Source of the DNA: JAGQNT01 sp964426605
Lineage (GTDB): Bacteria; Patescibacteriota; Saccharimonadia; Saccharimonadales; UBA4665
Direction of reading: 5' to 3'
Assembly (NCBI GenBank): GCA_964426605.1
Contig: CAYRQK010000001.1
Span: 248,001-312,000, forward strand
DNA: 64,000 nucleotides
Positions 15,907-23,503 of this stretch are shown here, piece by piece. The notes under the pieces are model-generated. The model worked only from the letters and a program-made list of their open reading frames with translations. It did not search any database and was not told where the DNA came from. Both the position numbers and the translations under genes were made by a program. How positions within the stretch are numbered: position 1 is the first letter of the stretch; each line of letters begins with the position of its first letter.

Positions 15907-16464
15907 GTGTTACAAATATTGATTGTGACACATGAAACGAACGGATTATCGCATCATAGAGCTAGGTTGGCGTTCGAACTGGGAGCCGCCAGTGTTGGTT
16001 TGGCTGCGGTCGGCATAGGCTATTTGGCGTTCCATGAGCGCTACCTCACGGATCGGCGGGGTACTGATGCGGTCCAGATGCCGCACTACATCAAAAGCCT
16101 TGAAATATTCGACAACGAGAAAGTGGAGCGCGTGTTGCCGCACGGCCGGCATCTGATGGCCGCGGCCGCGGCTCGGATCTTTGTCGCCAGCTATGTTGGG
16201 GTGGAGGGTGCTATTACCAAGGACAGCCTACAAGAAATGTTTGCCGCCAGTAGCGACGAGCTGCTCCATGTCAGCGGCCACAAATTGCAAGTTGCGCTTA
16301 GCTATCTAAAGGACAATGAGCTGATCGATCGTCGCCCGCAAGAATCCAACCGGAAAGTGCAGGGCTACCATGCGCTGCCAGCGCTCACCTGGGCATTTGA
16401 GTACGACGAACTGCCACCTGTTCTAGCGGAAGCGCAAGCCAATTTCTTGAACGAACTACTCTAG
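15907..16464 (+). CDS. Hypothetical membrane-anchored protein, 185 aa
   Basis: Not recognised. The start is GTG 15907, with TATAGT at 15896-15901 ending 5 bases earlier. TTG 15919 or GTG 15925 are alternatives. Residues about 24-43 form one hydrophobic segment (FELGAASVGLAAVGIGYLAF). The rest is soluble and helical, with a winged-helix-like look near residues 105-150 (LQVALSYLKDNELIDRRPQ resembles the recognition helix and wing). A membrane-bound DNA-binding protein is possible but unproven. It overlaps the 3' end of the convergent yajQ gene by 4 bases. Confidence 0.6.
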   Translation: MLQILIVTHETNGLSHHRARLAFELGAASVGLAAVGIGYLAFHERYLTDRRGTDAVQMPHYIKSLEIFDNEKVERVLPHGRHLMAAAAARIFVASYVGVEGAITKDSLQEMFAASSDELLHVSGHKLQVALSYLKDNELIDRRPQESNRKVQGYHALPALTWAFEYDELPPVLAEAQANFLNELL

Positions 16465-16955
16465 CGGTAGTTGGTGAAGTTCAGTGGGAAGTCAAATTCC
16501 TGACCGTGCAGCAGCTGCATCACAGCTTGCAGATCATTCTTACTGGCTGACATCACGCGCACGGCGTCGCCCTGAATTTGCGTTTTGACCTTAGGGTATT
16601 CGTCGCGAACGAGCTTCGTGATTTGCTTGGCCTTGTCTTGGTCGAGACCTTGCTTGAACGGCACTTCTTTGGTCGTCTTGAGGTTCGATTCGATACTGTC
16701 ATGGGACGTGTCGAGGACTTTTTGGCTTTGATTGCGGGCAGCTAGTTTTTTGCGGACAATATCCAAGATTGCATCGATTTGCCAGTCGCTGCTACCAGTT
16801 ATCTTGAATCCTTTTTTGTCGTCTAGCCACTCGATAGCGGCAGGGGTGCCCTTGAAATCGTAGCGCGATTGCATCTCGCGCTCCACTTGGTCGAAGACGT
16901 TGTTCATCTCGGCCTTGTCGTAGTCACTTTCAATGTCGAAGGAAAAGTTTGCCAT
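16461..16955 (-). CDS. YajQ/DUF520 family nucleotide-binding protein
   Basis: 164 aa, full family length. It shows the two related ferredoxin-like halves of YajQ. Hallmarks are MANFSFDIESDYDKAEMNN, the RYDFKGTPA segment, DTSHDSIESNLKTT and the C-terminal FDFPLNFTNYR. Members bind cyclic di-GMP or nucleotides and RNA and have been linked to virulence control in other bacteria. No c-di-GMP enzyme is visible in this window, so its ligand here is uncertain. Monocistronic with a predicted leaderless promoter. Confidence 0.95.
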   Translation of the reverse strand: MANFSFDIESDYDKAEMNNVFDQVEREMQSRYDFKGTPAAIEWLDDKKGFKITGSSDWQIDAILDIVRKKLAARNQSQKVLDTSHDSIESNLKTTKEVPFKQGLDQDKAKQITKLVRDEYPKVKTQIQGDAVRVMSASKNDLQAVMQLLHGQEFDFPLNFTNYR

Positions 16956-16961
16956 GTATCT

Positions 16962-16967
16962 ATTCTA
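16962..16967 (-). promoter_or_regulatory. Extended -10 (TGA TAGAAT), leaderless yajQ promoter
   Basis: Minus-strand TAGAAT preceded by TGA ends 6 bases before ATG 16955. Confidence 0.5.
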
Positions 16968-16987
16968 TCAGGTGGAGGCAATTCGGC

Positions 16988-17016
16988 TTGACAGCAAGTA
17001 GTATATTTTTTATAGT
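16988..17016 (+). promoter_or_regulatory. Promoter TTGACA-17-TATAGT for padR-pspC operon
   Basis: TTGACA at 16988-16993 and TATAGT at 17011-17016, 17 bases apart, form a near-consensus housekeeping promoter. The leader is about 25 bases. Confidence 0.75.
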
Positions 17017-17018
17017 AC
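16998..17018. promoter_or_regulatory. Palindrome over -10, candidate PadR operator
   Basis: Arms GTAGTATA and TATAGTAC (7 of 8 paired) with a 5-T centre cover the -10 hexamer. PadR proteins usually bind such dyads and repress their own operon. Autoregulation is inferred. Confidence 0.45.
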
Positions 17019-17048
17019 CTTGCATAAACAAGGAACTAGGTTCAAGAA

Positions 17049-17384
17049 ATGGATTTAGAAAATACGAAACAGCAACTCCGCAAAGGGCTACTGATCTACG
17101 CCCTGCTGACGGCGCTCGCGGGCGAGGAGCTCTATGTCGCCGATTTGCTCAAAACACTGGCGGCTAGCGAATTTGCCACTCAGGAGGGCACACTCTATCC
17201 GCTTCTGTCCAAGCTGCGCCGCGAATCATTGATTGGCTATCGTTGGGTCGAATCGCCGGCCGGACCACCGCGCAAATATTACACGCTCACAGAGGTCGGC
17301 ACGCAGTACCTGGCCGACCTCGACAGCTACTGGGACACCATTAATCGGTCGATGAACGACCTCAAGAAGGAGGACACAAAATGA
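17049..17384 (+). CDS. PadR family transcriptional regulator
   Basis: 111 aa. It has the PadR winged helix: LRKGLLIYALLTALAGEELYVADLLKTL then EGTLYPLLSKLRRESLIGY and a wing with GPPRKYYTLTEVG. TLYPLLSKL is the classic recognition helix. Its stop overlaps the start of the PspC gene by ATGA, so both are made together. This pairing of PadR with PspC proteins is common in Gram-positive bacteria, where it serves envelope stress sensing. Likely represses its own promoter through the dyad at 16998-17018. Confidence 0.93.
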   Translation: MDLENTKQQLRKGLLIYALLTALAGEELYVADLLKTLAASEFATQEGTLYPLLSKLRRESLIGYRWVESPAGPPRKYYTLTEVGTQYLADLDSYWDTINRSMNDLKKEDTK

Positions 17385-18547
17385 ACAAGACTACGACTAT
17401 TAATCTCAGTGGCCAGCTGTTTACGATTGATAATGATGCCTACGAGCTTCTCAAACATTACTTGGACAAGATTCGCACCCAGCTCAAGCACGACGAAGAT
17501 GACGGCGAGATTATCCAAGACTTCGAACAAGCTATTGCCGAACATCTCATGGAGGCGATCGGCACTAAGGGTCAAATCGTCACCAAGGCCATGGTGGAGC
17601 ACGTGACCAAGACTATTGGTGACTACGAGCCCGGCGAAGAGCCGGAATTGGCTGCCGATGACCAAAAGTCGCAGACCGGCTGGCAGCAGCATTTCAGGCG
17701 CAGCCTTCACCTCAACAAGGACGATGCCATAATTGCTGGCGTGTGTGGCGGCATTGCCAAGGCGCTTGATGTCGACAGTTTTTGGATTCGTGTGCTGTTT
17801 GTCATTCTGTTGTTCGCCACAAGCGGCCTCATGATCGCGATCTACATCATTTTGTCATTTATTATGCTCGATCCGGAAGAAACCAAGCCGCTGTTCAAGC
17901 GCAATGGCAAGCCGCTGACTGCCTCGGCACTGGTGGCACATTCCAAGCAGCGCTTTCACGATACGAAAGAAACACTCACAAATGGGTCAGCACAGCGTCG
18001 GCTAGAGCCTATGGCTCGGTTTGTAAAGTCAATCCTGCGAATTGCCGCAATTGCCACCAGCAGTGTTGCAATCGTGCTCATCACGGTCGCTTATACCGCC
18101 CTGGTCGTGACGTGGCTGGCACATCGTAACAGTACTGGTCAGCCGTTCAGCGCTTCGCCGGGCGGAGTCAATTACGGCCTCATTTTGGGCAGCTATCTCA
18201 TCATTGTTTTGCCACTGCTGGTGGTGCTACTAGTGTCAGCCTCGCGGCGGATTGCTCACATGGCCATGGATATGCGTGTCGGTTTGCTACTGTTTGGCAC
18301 TTGGCTGGTAGCGCTGGCCATGTTTGTGGGTTCAGCCGCACTGGCTATTCCGGATTGGGCTGATTGGAGTCGCCAACACCCAAAGAACCAGTATTTTCAA
18401 CTGCAGACCCGTAATGGCCACCTCGATAATCTATGTGTGAATCTAGCTGGTAACTGTAATAAGCACGCTCACGATAGCAAACCTGTCCCGTACTATGTGC
18501 GCCCATCAAAAGAGATCCCAGCACCACCTCAGCCACTAAAACCCTAG
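17381..18547 (+). CDS. PspC domain membrane protein
   Basis: 388 aa. The N-terminal 100 residues are acidic and soluble (a DUF1700-like helical region is possible). The PspC domain spans about 109-164 (DDAIIAGVCGGIAKALDVDS, then IRVLFVILL), with its usual transmembrane pair. Three further helices lie near 215-245, 270-292 and 305-330. A soluble tail of about 55 residues ends in a Pro-rich stretch. PspC proteins sense membrane stress. Translationally coupled to padR. Confidence 0.88.
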   Translation: MNKTTTINLSGQLFTIDNDAYELLKHYLDKIRTQLKHDEDDGEIIQDFEQAIAEHLMEAIGTKGQIVTKAMVEHVTKTIGDYEPGEEPELAADDQKSQTGWQQHFRRSLHLNKDDAIIAGVCGGIAKALDVDSFWIRVLFVILLFATSGLMIAIYIILSFIMLDPEETKPLFKRNGKPLTASALVAHSKQRFHDTKETLTNGSAQRRLEPMARFVKSILRIAAIATSSVAIVLITVAYTALVVTWLAHRNSTGQPFSASPGGVNYGLILGSYLIIVLPLLVVLLVSASRRIAHMAMDMRVGLLLFGTWLVALAMFVGSAALAIPDWADWSRQHPKNQYFQLQTRNGHLDNLCVNLAGNCNKHAHDSKPVPYYVRPSKEIPAPPQPLKP

Positions 18548-18570
18548 CTAGAAACGTATAGTTTAGCGGT

Positions 18571-18599
18571 GCTGCGAAATCGCAGCGAGTTTGCTCGCT
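18571..18599 (+). promoter_or_regulatory. Two overlapping hairpins in pheS upstream region
   Basis: GCTGCG/CGCAGC (18571-18586) and AGCGAG/CTCGCT (18584-18599) share three bases, so full pairing of both is exclusive. They lie after the PspC stop and before pheS. A TATAGT at 18557-18562 could start a leader that contains them. Terminator or attenuator role undecided. Confidence 0.35.
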
Positions 18600-18631
18600 C
18601 TTGTTGGGTAGCGATTAGTCTATCCGTGCGA

Positions 18632-18637
18632 TATACT
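18632..18637 (+). promoter_or_regulatory. -10 TATACT, pheS operon promoter
   Basis: TATACT ends 11 bases before ATG 18649, which gives a leader of only about five bases. Confidence 0.5.
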
Positions 18638-18648
18638 AATTATCAGAT

Positions 18649-19695
18649 ATGAGCTACCAAAATCAGAAGATTGCTGACGTTGCCGAACTGCTTACCAAAC
18701 GCTTTGCCGAACTAGAGAACAAAGCTGACATCCTAAAGGCGGTCGAATTGCGAGCGTTATATGCCGAGATTCCGACGTTGCCAGTCGACCAGCGAGGTAG
18801 TTTTGGCAAGGAGATTAATACACTTCGCGACGAGTTCCAGCAATTAGTTGACGATAATCAGGATGAAGCTGAAGCGTTGCCGCCCATTGATGTCACCGCT
18901 CCGTTTGATGTCAATGCGCCGCTGCCAGCTTTACTGCCTGGCGAAACCGGCAGTATTCATCCGCTGATGCGTGAGCTGGCTACCGTACTCGACATCTTTT
19001 ACCGCATGGGTTTCAATGCGGTTGAGTCGCCCGAGATCGACGACGATTACCACATGTTCAGTGCGCTTAATTTCCCGGAGGGTCATCCAGCGCGTGACGA
19101 TTACGACACGTTCATGACCGAGCAAACCGATGGTGACGGCAAGCGTTTTATTGCCCCGGCCCACACATCCACTATGCAACACCGCGTACTGCAGCAGTAC
19201 AAGGCCAATCTAGAGCGGGGCGAGCCCATCGCCTGCGTTATCCCCGGCCGCGTCTTCCGCAACGAAGACCTCGATGCCCGTCACGAGCACACCTTTTACC
19301 AGCTAGAAGGTGTCTATGTTGGCAAAGGTATCCACGCCGGCAATCTCATCGCGACCCTCAAAACATTCCTGCAGGAATATTACCAAAAGGATCTCGAGGT
19401 TAAGACCCAGCCGTTTTACTTCCCATTCACCGAGCCCAGTTTTGAATTTGCCATTAGCTGTCCATTCTGTAACAAACAGGGCTGCAACATTTGTTCTCAA
19501 TCTGGCTGGATTGAGCTGCTGGGTTGCGGTATGGTGCACCCCAATGTCTTGCGCGAAGCCGGTATCGATCCTGAGATCTACACCGGTTTTGCCTGGGGTT
19601 GCGGCATCGAACGCCTGGTCATGATGAAATACGGCATCGAGGACGTCCGCCACTTCGAGTCCGCCAAACTAGACTTCTTGAGGCAATTCGCATGA
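18649..19695 (+). CDS. pheS: Phenylalanine--tRNA ligase alpha subunit
   Basis: 348 aa. Catalytic subunit of the (alpha-beta)2 enzyme that charges tRNA-Phe. After an N-terminal helical arm (1-90), motif 2 FRNEDLDARHEHTFYQLEG is at 203-221 and motif 3 GCGIERLVMMKYGI at 317-330. Four cysteines, C-x2-C-x4-C-x2-C at 271-282, form a zinc-knuckle insertion just before the GWIELLGCGMVHPNV segment. The last codons (LRQFA-stop) are duplicated 665 bases downstream, see repeat. The next gene overlaps by ATGA. Confidence 0.97.
   Translation: MSYQNQKIADVAELLTKRFAELENKADILKAVELRALYAEIPTLPVDQRGSFGKEINTLRDEFQQLVDDNQDEAEALPPIDVTAPFDVNAPLPALLPGETGSIHPLMRELATVLDIFYRMGFNAVESPEIDDDYHMFSALNFPEGHPARDDYDTFMTEQTDGDGKRFIAPAHTSTMQHRVLQQYKANLERGEPIACVIPGRVFRNEDLDARHEHTFYQLEGVYVGKGIHAGNLIATLKTFLQEYYQKDLEVKTQPFYFPFTEPSFEFAISCPFCNKQGCNICSQSGWIELLGCGMVHPNVLREAGIDPEIYTGFAWGCGIERLVMMKYGIEDVRHFESAKLDFLRQFA
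19679..19695 (+). repeat. 17-bp direct repeat, copy 1 (pheS 3' end)
   Basis: TGAGGCAATTCGCATGA at the very end of pheS, including its TGA stop and the ATG of the next gene. An identical copy lies at 20344-20360. Confidence 0.9.
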
Positions 19696-20033
19696 AACAA
19701 GTCGATAGCATTTCCCTCAAGGAACTCACCGAAATGTCAAAAAACATGTTTGAGTCAATCGTGAAGGCTGACGTAGACGTGGCTCTGAAAGTCGTGATAG
19801 TAGATATGGGTATGCACGCCGACGGCGAAGCTTACCTGCTGGAGAACGGTTCCAAACAACAAGATTTGTGGGGTATCAATTTGCATCCCGACAAGTATGG
19901 CAGCGACGATTTTATTGAATTCGATTCGATGATAAATATTCGTCCCAGCCAGGGTAATGCCAGCAAAGACGTGCTGGATCCGGCCGTTCGTCAGCAGATT
20001 ATTGACCTAGTTAGCGGGGTTGTCCATGAGTAG
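19692..20033 (+). CDS. DUF5674 family protein
   Basis: 113 aa. The start ATG 19692 overlaps the pheS stop. The protein has the DUF5674 pattern: an N-terminal helical region with ISLKELTEMSKNMFESIVKA, then HADGEAYLLENGSKQQDLWG, then NLHPDKYGSDDFIEFDSMIN followed by IRPSQGN. The function is not established; the strongly conserved D, E, N and R residues suggest an enzyme. It sits between pheS and pheT, where it is translationally coupled on both sides (8-base overlap with the next gene). Flanked by the 17-bp repeat. Confidence 0.85.
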   Translation: MKQVDSISLKELTEMSKNMFESIVKADVDVALKVVIVDMGMHADGEAYLLENGSKQQDLWGINLHPDKYGSDDFIEFDSMINIRPSQGNASKDVLDPAVRQQIIDLVSGVVHE

Positions 20034-20346
20034 CCATGTATTCGATAAAACAGCCTGGGCCAAGCTGGACGATTTTAACCAGCTCGGTAATATCGGTTCG
20101 GAAGTCGGTCGTTCGCTCAAGGCAAAACGGCGCGGTGATACCTTAAGCATGAACGGCGCGTTGGCGCGCGGCCTTGATCTAATAGACGAAACGGCGAGTC
20201 TGTGGGCGGCCAAAAAATCGCCCAGGACTCGTGAGTTACTGCGGGCCCGCGAGCAGTTTGCCCGGAGCATCACAACCGACCAAGAAGATATCACGCTCGA
20301 AAATTACTTTTTCCAATACGCTCTAGCCGCCAGGAGAAACCGATGA
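20026..20346 (+). CDS. Small helical hypothetical protein, 106 aa
   Basis: Not assigned to a family. The start ATG 20026 overlaps the DUF5674 stop by 8 bases; the upstream TTG frame start is unlikely. The sequence reads as an all-helical bundle rich in Arg, Ala and Leu (GSEVGRSLKAKRRGD, LRAREQFARSI, YFFQYALAARRNR). It resembles four-helix regulators or RNA-binding adaptors only in a general way. The gene ends one base before the second copy of the 17-bp repeat overlaps the junction with the cupin gene. Confidence 0.75.
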   Translation: MSSHVFDKTAWAKLDDFNQLGNIGSEVGRSLKAKRRGDTLSMNGALARGLDLIDETASLWAAKKSPRTRELLRAREQFARSITTDQEDITLENYFFQYALAARRNR

Positions 20347-20360
20347 GGCAATTCGCATGA
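20344..20360 (+). repeat. 17-bp direct repeat, copy 2 (before cupin gene)
   Basis: Identical to 19679-19695. The copy starts in the stop codon region of the helical gene and includes the ATG (20357) of the cupin gene. It still encodes the pheS C-terminal RQFA-stop in one frame. Confidence 0.9.
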
Positions 20361-20719
20361 GCTATGTCTATTCGCCGGTTAACAAGGTTAACAAGTTTGG
20401 TGTCGATATCACGCTGTATGATGCGGACGCACCATCCGGCATTGTCTATGAAGAAGTTAAAGTCGGACATATGCAGGAATGGTATGACGACGCCAGTACA
20501 TATCAGTGGCTTATTGTTGATGGCAATGGAATTTTCGTTCTGAACGATAAAAGGTGCCATGTAACTGCCGGAGACTTAGTCGTCATACCGCCAAAAACGA
20601 GGATTCATTACTTTGGAAAGATGAAGATGGTGCTTGTGACCACGCCCAAATTCGATGCCGCTAATGAACATGAAGTGCGCCTTATTGATCAAAGTGAGGT
20701 ACCGACACATGAAAATTAG
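20357..20719 (+). CDS. Cupin domain protein
   Basis: 120 aa, single-domain cupin. The beta-barrel core shows YQWLIVDGNGIFVLNDKRCHV followed by AGDLVVIPPKTRIHYFGKMKMV. This matches cupin motif 1 and motif 2 in outline, but the usual motif 1 histidines are absent, so metal binding is doubtful. It may bind a sugar or small ligand. It overlaps the true pheT start by 11 bases and therefore belongs to the pheST operon. Its connection to tRNA charging is unknown. Confidence 0.82.
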   Translation: MSYVYSPVNKVNKFGVDITLYDADAPSGIVYEEVKVGHMQEWYDDASTYQWLIVDGNGIFVLNDKRCHVTAGDLVVIPPKTRIHYFGKMKMVLVTTPKFDAANEHEVRLIDQSEVPTHEN

Positions 20720-23243
20720 TCTGAATAAAATTCGATTTGCACACGAACACTATGGACCAGACGGCCTAGTAGCCGGTGGCGTAGACACGCTGGTTGAGAA
20801 GATCGGCGCGCAGCTGGGAGAGATCGAGGACGTACTCGATTTGAGCCACCGGTTTGATGGCGTAGTTATTGCTAGAGTTGTCAGCTGCGTAGATCACCCT
20901 AATGCCGATCGGCTGCATGTGTGTACTATTGACGACGGTGGTATTACCCCTGATGTCAAGCGGGACGAAAACGGCCACGTGCAAGTGGTCTGCGGCGCGC
21001 CGAATGTCCGTGAAGGCCTATTGGTGGCGTGGTTACCACCGGGCAGTACGGTACCGGATAGCGTCGACAAAGAGCCGTTTGTGCTGGAAGCCCGCGAGCT
21101 GCGCGGTGTCGTCAGTAATGGCATGCTGGCCAGCCCCAAAGAACTGACGATTGGCGACGATCACGACGGCATTTTAGAAATTGACCGCGACGTGGCGCCC
21201 GGCACCTCATTTACAGAAGCCTACCGTGCCGAAGGCGAGATGATTATCGATATCGAAAACAAGATGTTCACGCATCGCCCAGATTGTTTCGGCACCATGG
21301 GCGTCATCCGCGAGATTGCCGGTATTCAACACAAGGCTTTCAAGAGTCCATATTGGTACACACCAAATCCTAAATTTCCTAAGGTTGAAGCCAGCGAGCT
21401 GAAGCTGGAAGTCCAGAATGAGCTACCTGAACTCGTGCCGCGCTTCACGGCCATTGCCATGAGTGGCATCGAGATTAAGCCCAGCCCTATCTGGCTGCAA
21501 ATTGTCCTCAGCGAAGTCGGCATTCGGCCGATCAATAATGTAGTGGACTATACCAACTTTTGGATGCTAGAGACGGGCCAGCCGCTACATGCCTATGACT
21601 ACGACAAGGTCGAGGCACTCAGTGGTGGCGACGATGGTGCAACGATTGTGGTCAGAAACCCTCGCGAGGGTGAGAAGCTCGTTCTGCTGAATGGCAAAAC
21701 CATCGATCCACGCCAAGAGGCGGTCATGATTGCCACTGACAAGCAGCTGATCGGCTTGGGCGGCGTTATGGGTGGCGGTGAAACTGAAGTTGACACAGAC
21801 ACCAAAAACATCATCTTGGAATCGGCTACCTTCGACATGTACTCTATCCGTCGTACCAGCATGGCGCATGGTTTGTTTACCGATGCGGTGACACGATTTA
21901 ACAAAGGTCAGAGCCCACTGCAGAACCTGGCAGTACTGGCTCAGGTTGTCGAATCGTTGCAGCGTGATGCTGGCGGTAAAGTCGCAAGTGCAGTGGTTGA
22001 CGTTAACCAGCTGCTAGGCCGCGAGTGGGTCCACCCGCCAGTCCCGGTCACGACGGAGTTTATTAATACACGCCTCGGCCTCAAGCTATCTGCCGACGAG
22101 ATGAAAACCTTGCTCGAAAATGTCGAGTTCGTGGTGGCGGTTAATGACGATACACTGACTGTCACGGCACCATTCTGGCGCACTGATATCGAGATGCGCG
22201 AAGACGTGGTGGAGGAAATTGGTCGGCTGTACGGCTTCGATCACCTGCCGCTGGTGTTGCCGATACGGAGCATCAAACCAGCTCAAAGAGATTCGGTATT
22301 GGAACTAAAGCAATATATTCGCGAAACACTGGCGACAGCTGGGGCTAATGAAGTCCTGACCTACAGTTTCGTGCACGGCAACTTGCTGGATAAAGTCGGC
22401 CAGGATAAAACAAAGGCCTTCAAACTCAGTAACGCTCTCAGCCCGGACTTGCAGTACTATCGCCTGAGTCTGATACCTAGCTTGCTTGATAAAATCCATA
22501 CCAATATCAAGGCCGGTTATGACCAGTTTGCATTATTCGAGCTAGGTAAACTCCACCATATAGACGAATGGGACAAAGACGAACCGACGGTACCGAACGA
22601 AGATAACCATGTGGCGTGTGTTATTGCCTGTAGTGACCGGCAAAAGCCGCAGGGTTCGGCCTATTATTATGCTAGGAAGTATCTTGAACAAATTGGCGAG
22701 GGGCTTACTGAACAGTTGGCGCCGATGACGAGCTTTAACTTTGATAACGATGAGTGGGGCCGGCAACTCACGGCACCATACGAGCCGAAACGGTCGGCGC
22801 TGATTGTGCGTGATGGGGCAATCTGGGGCGTGGTCGGCGAGTTTAAGTTGAGTGTGCAGCGGGCACTCAAATTGCCGCGTTATGCAGCCGGATTCGAAAT
22901 GCACTTGGACGTACTAACTGCCAGTAGTCCTGTGTACAGCCCGTTGTCGCGCTTCCCGGAAGTTAGGCAAGACCTGACGCTGCGGGTAGCGAGTGATCAA
23001 CCTTTTGATACGTTACACAGTACTGTCAGTGAGGCGCTGGGGGTCAACGCACCAGAGGACACTTTCGTCAAATTGGACCCAGTTAGCATCTATCAGGCAG
23101 GGGACGATCAAGCGCACAAAAATATCACGTTCCGCGTGACTGTTGCCGGCCTCAATCGCACACTCACTGATAAAGAAGTTGGCGTGAGCGTGTCGGCCAT
23201 TGTCGAGGCAGCCACGCAACAACTGGGGGCCGAGCAAGTTTAG
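20709..23243 (+). CDS. pheT: Phenylalanine--tRNA ligase beta subunit
   Basis: 844 aa, typical length. The true start is ATG 20709 (MKISLNKIRFAHEH). The longer frame from 20655 would lie inside the cupin gene. Domains in order are: N-terminal helix, tRNA-binding EMAP/OB domain (VIARVVSCVDHPNADRLHVC, about 55-170), B3/4 editing domain with PRFTAIAMSGIEI and INNVVDYTNFWMLETGQPLH, B5, the catalytic-like core, and a C-terminal anticodon-binding FDX-ACB domain (SRFPEVRQDLTLRV). Forms the heterotetramer with PheS. Confidence 0.97.
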   Translation: MKISLNKIRFAHEHYGPDGLVAGGVDTLVEKIGAQLGEIEDVLDLSHRFDGVVIARVVSCVDHPNADRLHVCTIDDGGITPDVKRDENGHVQVVCGAPNVREGLLVAWLPPGSTVPDSVDKEPFVLEARELRGVVSNGMLASPKELTIGDDHDGILEIDRDVAPGTSFTEAYRAEGEMIIDIENKMFTHRPDCFGTMGVIREIAGIQHKAFKSPYWYTPNPKFPKVEASELKLEVQNELPELVPRFTAIAMSGIEIKPSPIWLQIVLSEVGIRPINNVVDYTNFWMLETGQPLHAYDYDKVEALSGGDDGATIVVRNPREGEKLVLLNGKTIDPRQEAVMIATDKQLIGLGGVMGGGETEVDTDTKNIILESATFDMYSIRRTSMAHGLFTDAVTRFNKGQSPLQNLAVLAQVVESLQRDAGGKVASAVVDVNQLLGREWVHPPVPVTTEFINTRLGLKLSADEMKTLLENVEFVVAVNDDTLTVTAPFWRTDIEMREDVVEEIGRLYGFDHLPLVLPIRSIKPAQRDSVLELKQYIRETLATAGANEVLTYSFVHGNLLDKVGQDKTKAFKLSNALSPDLQYYRLSLIPSLLDKIHTNIKAGYDQFALFELGKLHHIDEWDKDEPTVPNEDNHVACVIACSDRQKPQGSAYYYARKYLEQIGEGLTEQLAPMTSFNFDNDEWGRQLTAPYEPKRSALIVRDGAIWGVVGEFKLSVQRALKLPRYAAGFEMHLDVLTASSPVYSPLSRFPEVRQDLTLRVASDQPFDTLHSTVSEALGVNAPEDTFVKLDPVSIYQAGDDQAHKNITFRVTVAGLNRTLTDKEVGVSVSAIVEAATQQLGAEQV

Positions 23244-23421
23244 CTGTGTCTCGCCTCCTCGCGCTTCGTACCTTTTCATTTGCGCGATCATTGAGCGGCA
23301 GTTTTGTGTCTTCGATCGGTTTGCACCTCGACGTTGTACAGAACTTAGATAGTAGCGACTTTGGCAGAGCGGTAGCTCTTCTGGTGATGGTGCAGGCAGT
23401 TAGCAGGTTCGGTCCGTCCCT

Positions 23422-23444
23422 GGACACATGTGTGTATTGTGTCC
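23422..23444 (+). terminator. Hairpin, possible pheST terminator
   Basis: GGACACA/TGTGTCC around a 9-base loop, followed by TATAGTTTGCG and then a T-rich stretch. The T-run is poor, so termination strength is uncertain. Confidence 0.35.
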
Positions 23445-23488
23445 TATAGTTTGCGATTGGTTTTTGCAGCAAATTGTCGAGAATTCGT

Positions 23489-23494
23489 TACAAT
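23489..23494 (+). promoter_or_regulatory. -10 TACAAT, ABC half-transporter promoter
   Basis: TACAAT ends 9 bases before ATG 23504. It overlaps the TTG-started longer frame, which argues for ATG 23504. Confidence 0.5.
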
Positions 23495-23503
23495 GGTGCT
23501 GAC

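Larger units (their letters stand above)
23244..23503. other. Intergenic stretch after pheT
   Basis: 260 bases. I see no supported gene. There is one hairpin with 7-bp arms at 23422-23444 and the promoter of the next gene near 23489. Open frames on both strands lack start signals and look random. Confidence 0.5.

Noticed and set aside
23370..23425. tRNA-like string with GGCAGAGCGGTAGCTC and GGTTCGGTCC after pheT
   Set aside because: No 7-bp acceptor stem can be formed around it, the D-arm letters pair as a simple GAGC/GCTC hairpin, and no anticodon stem fits.
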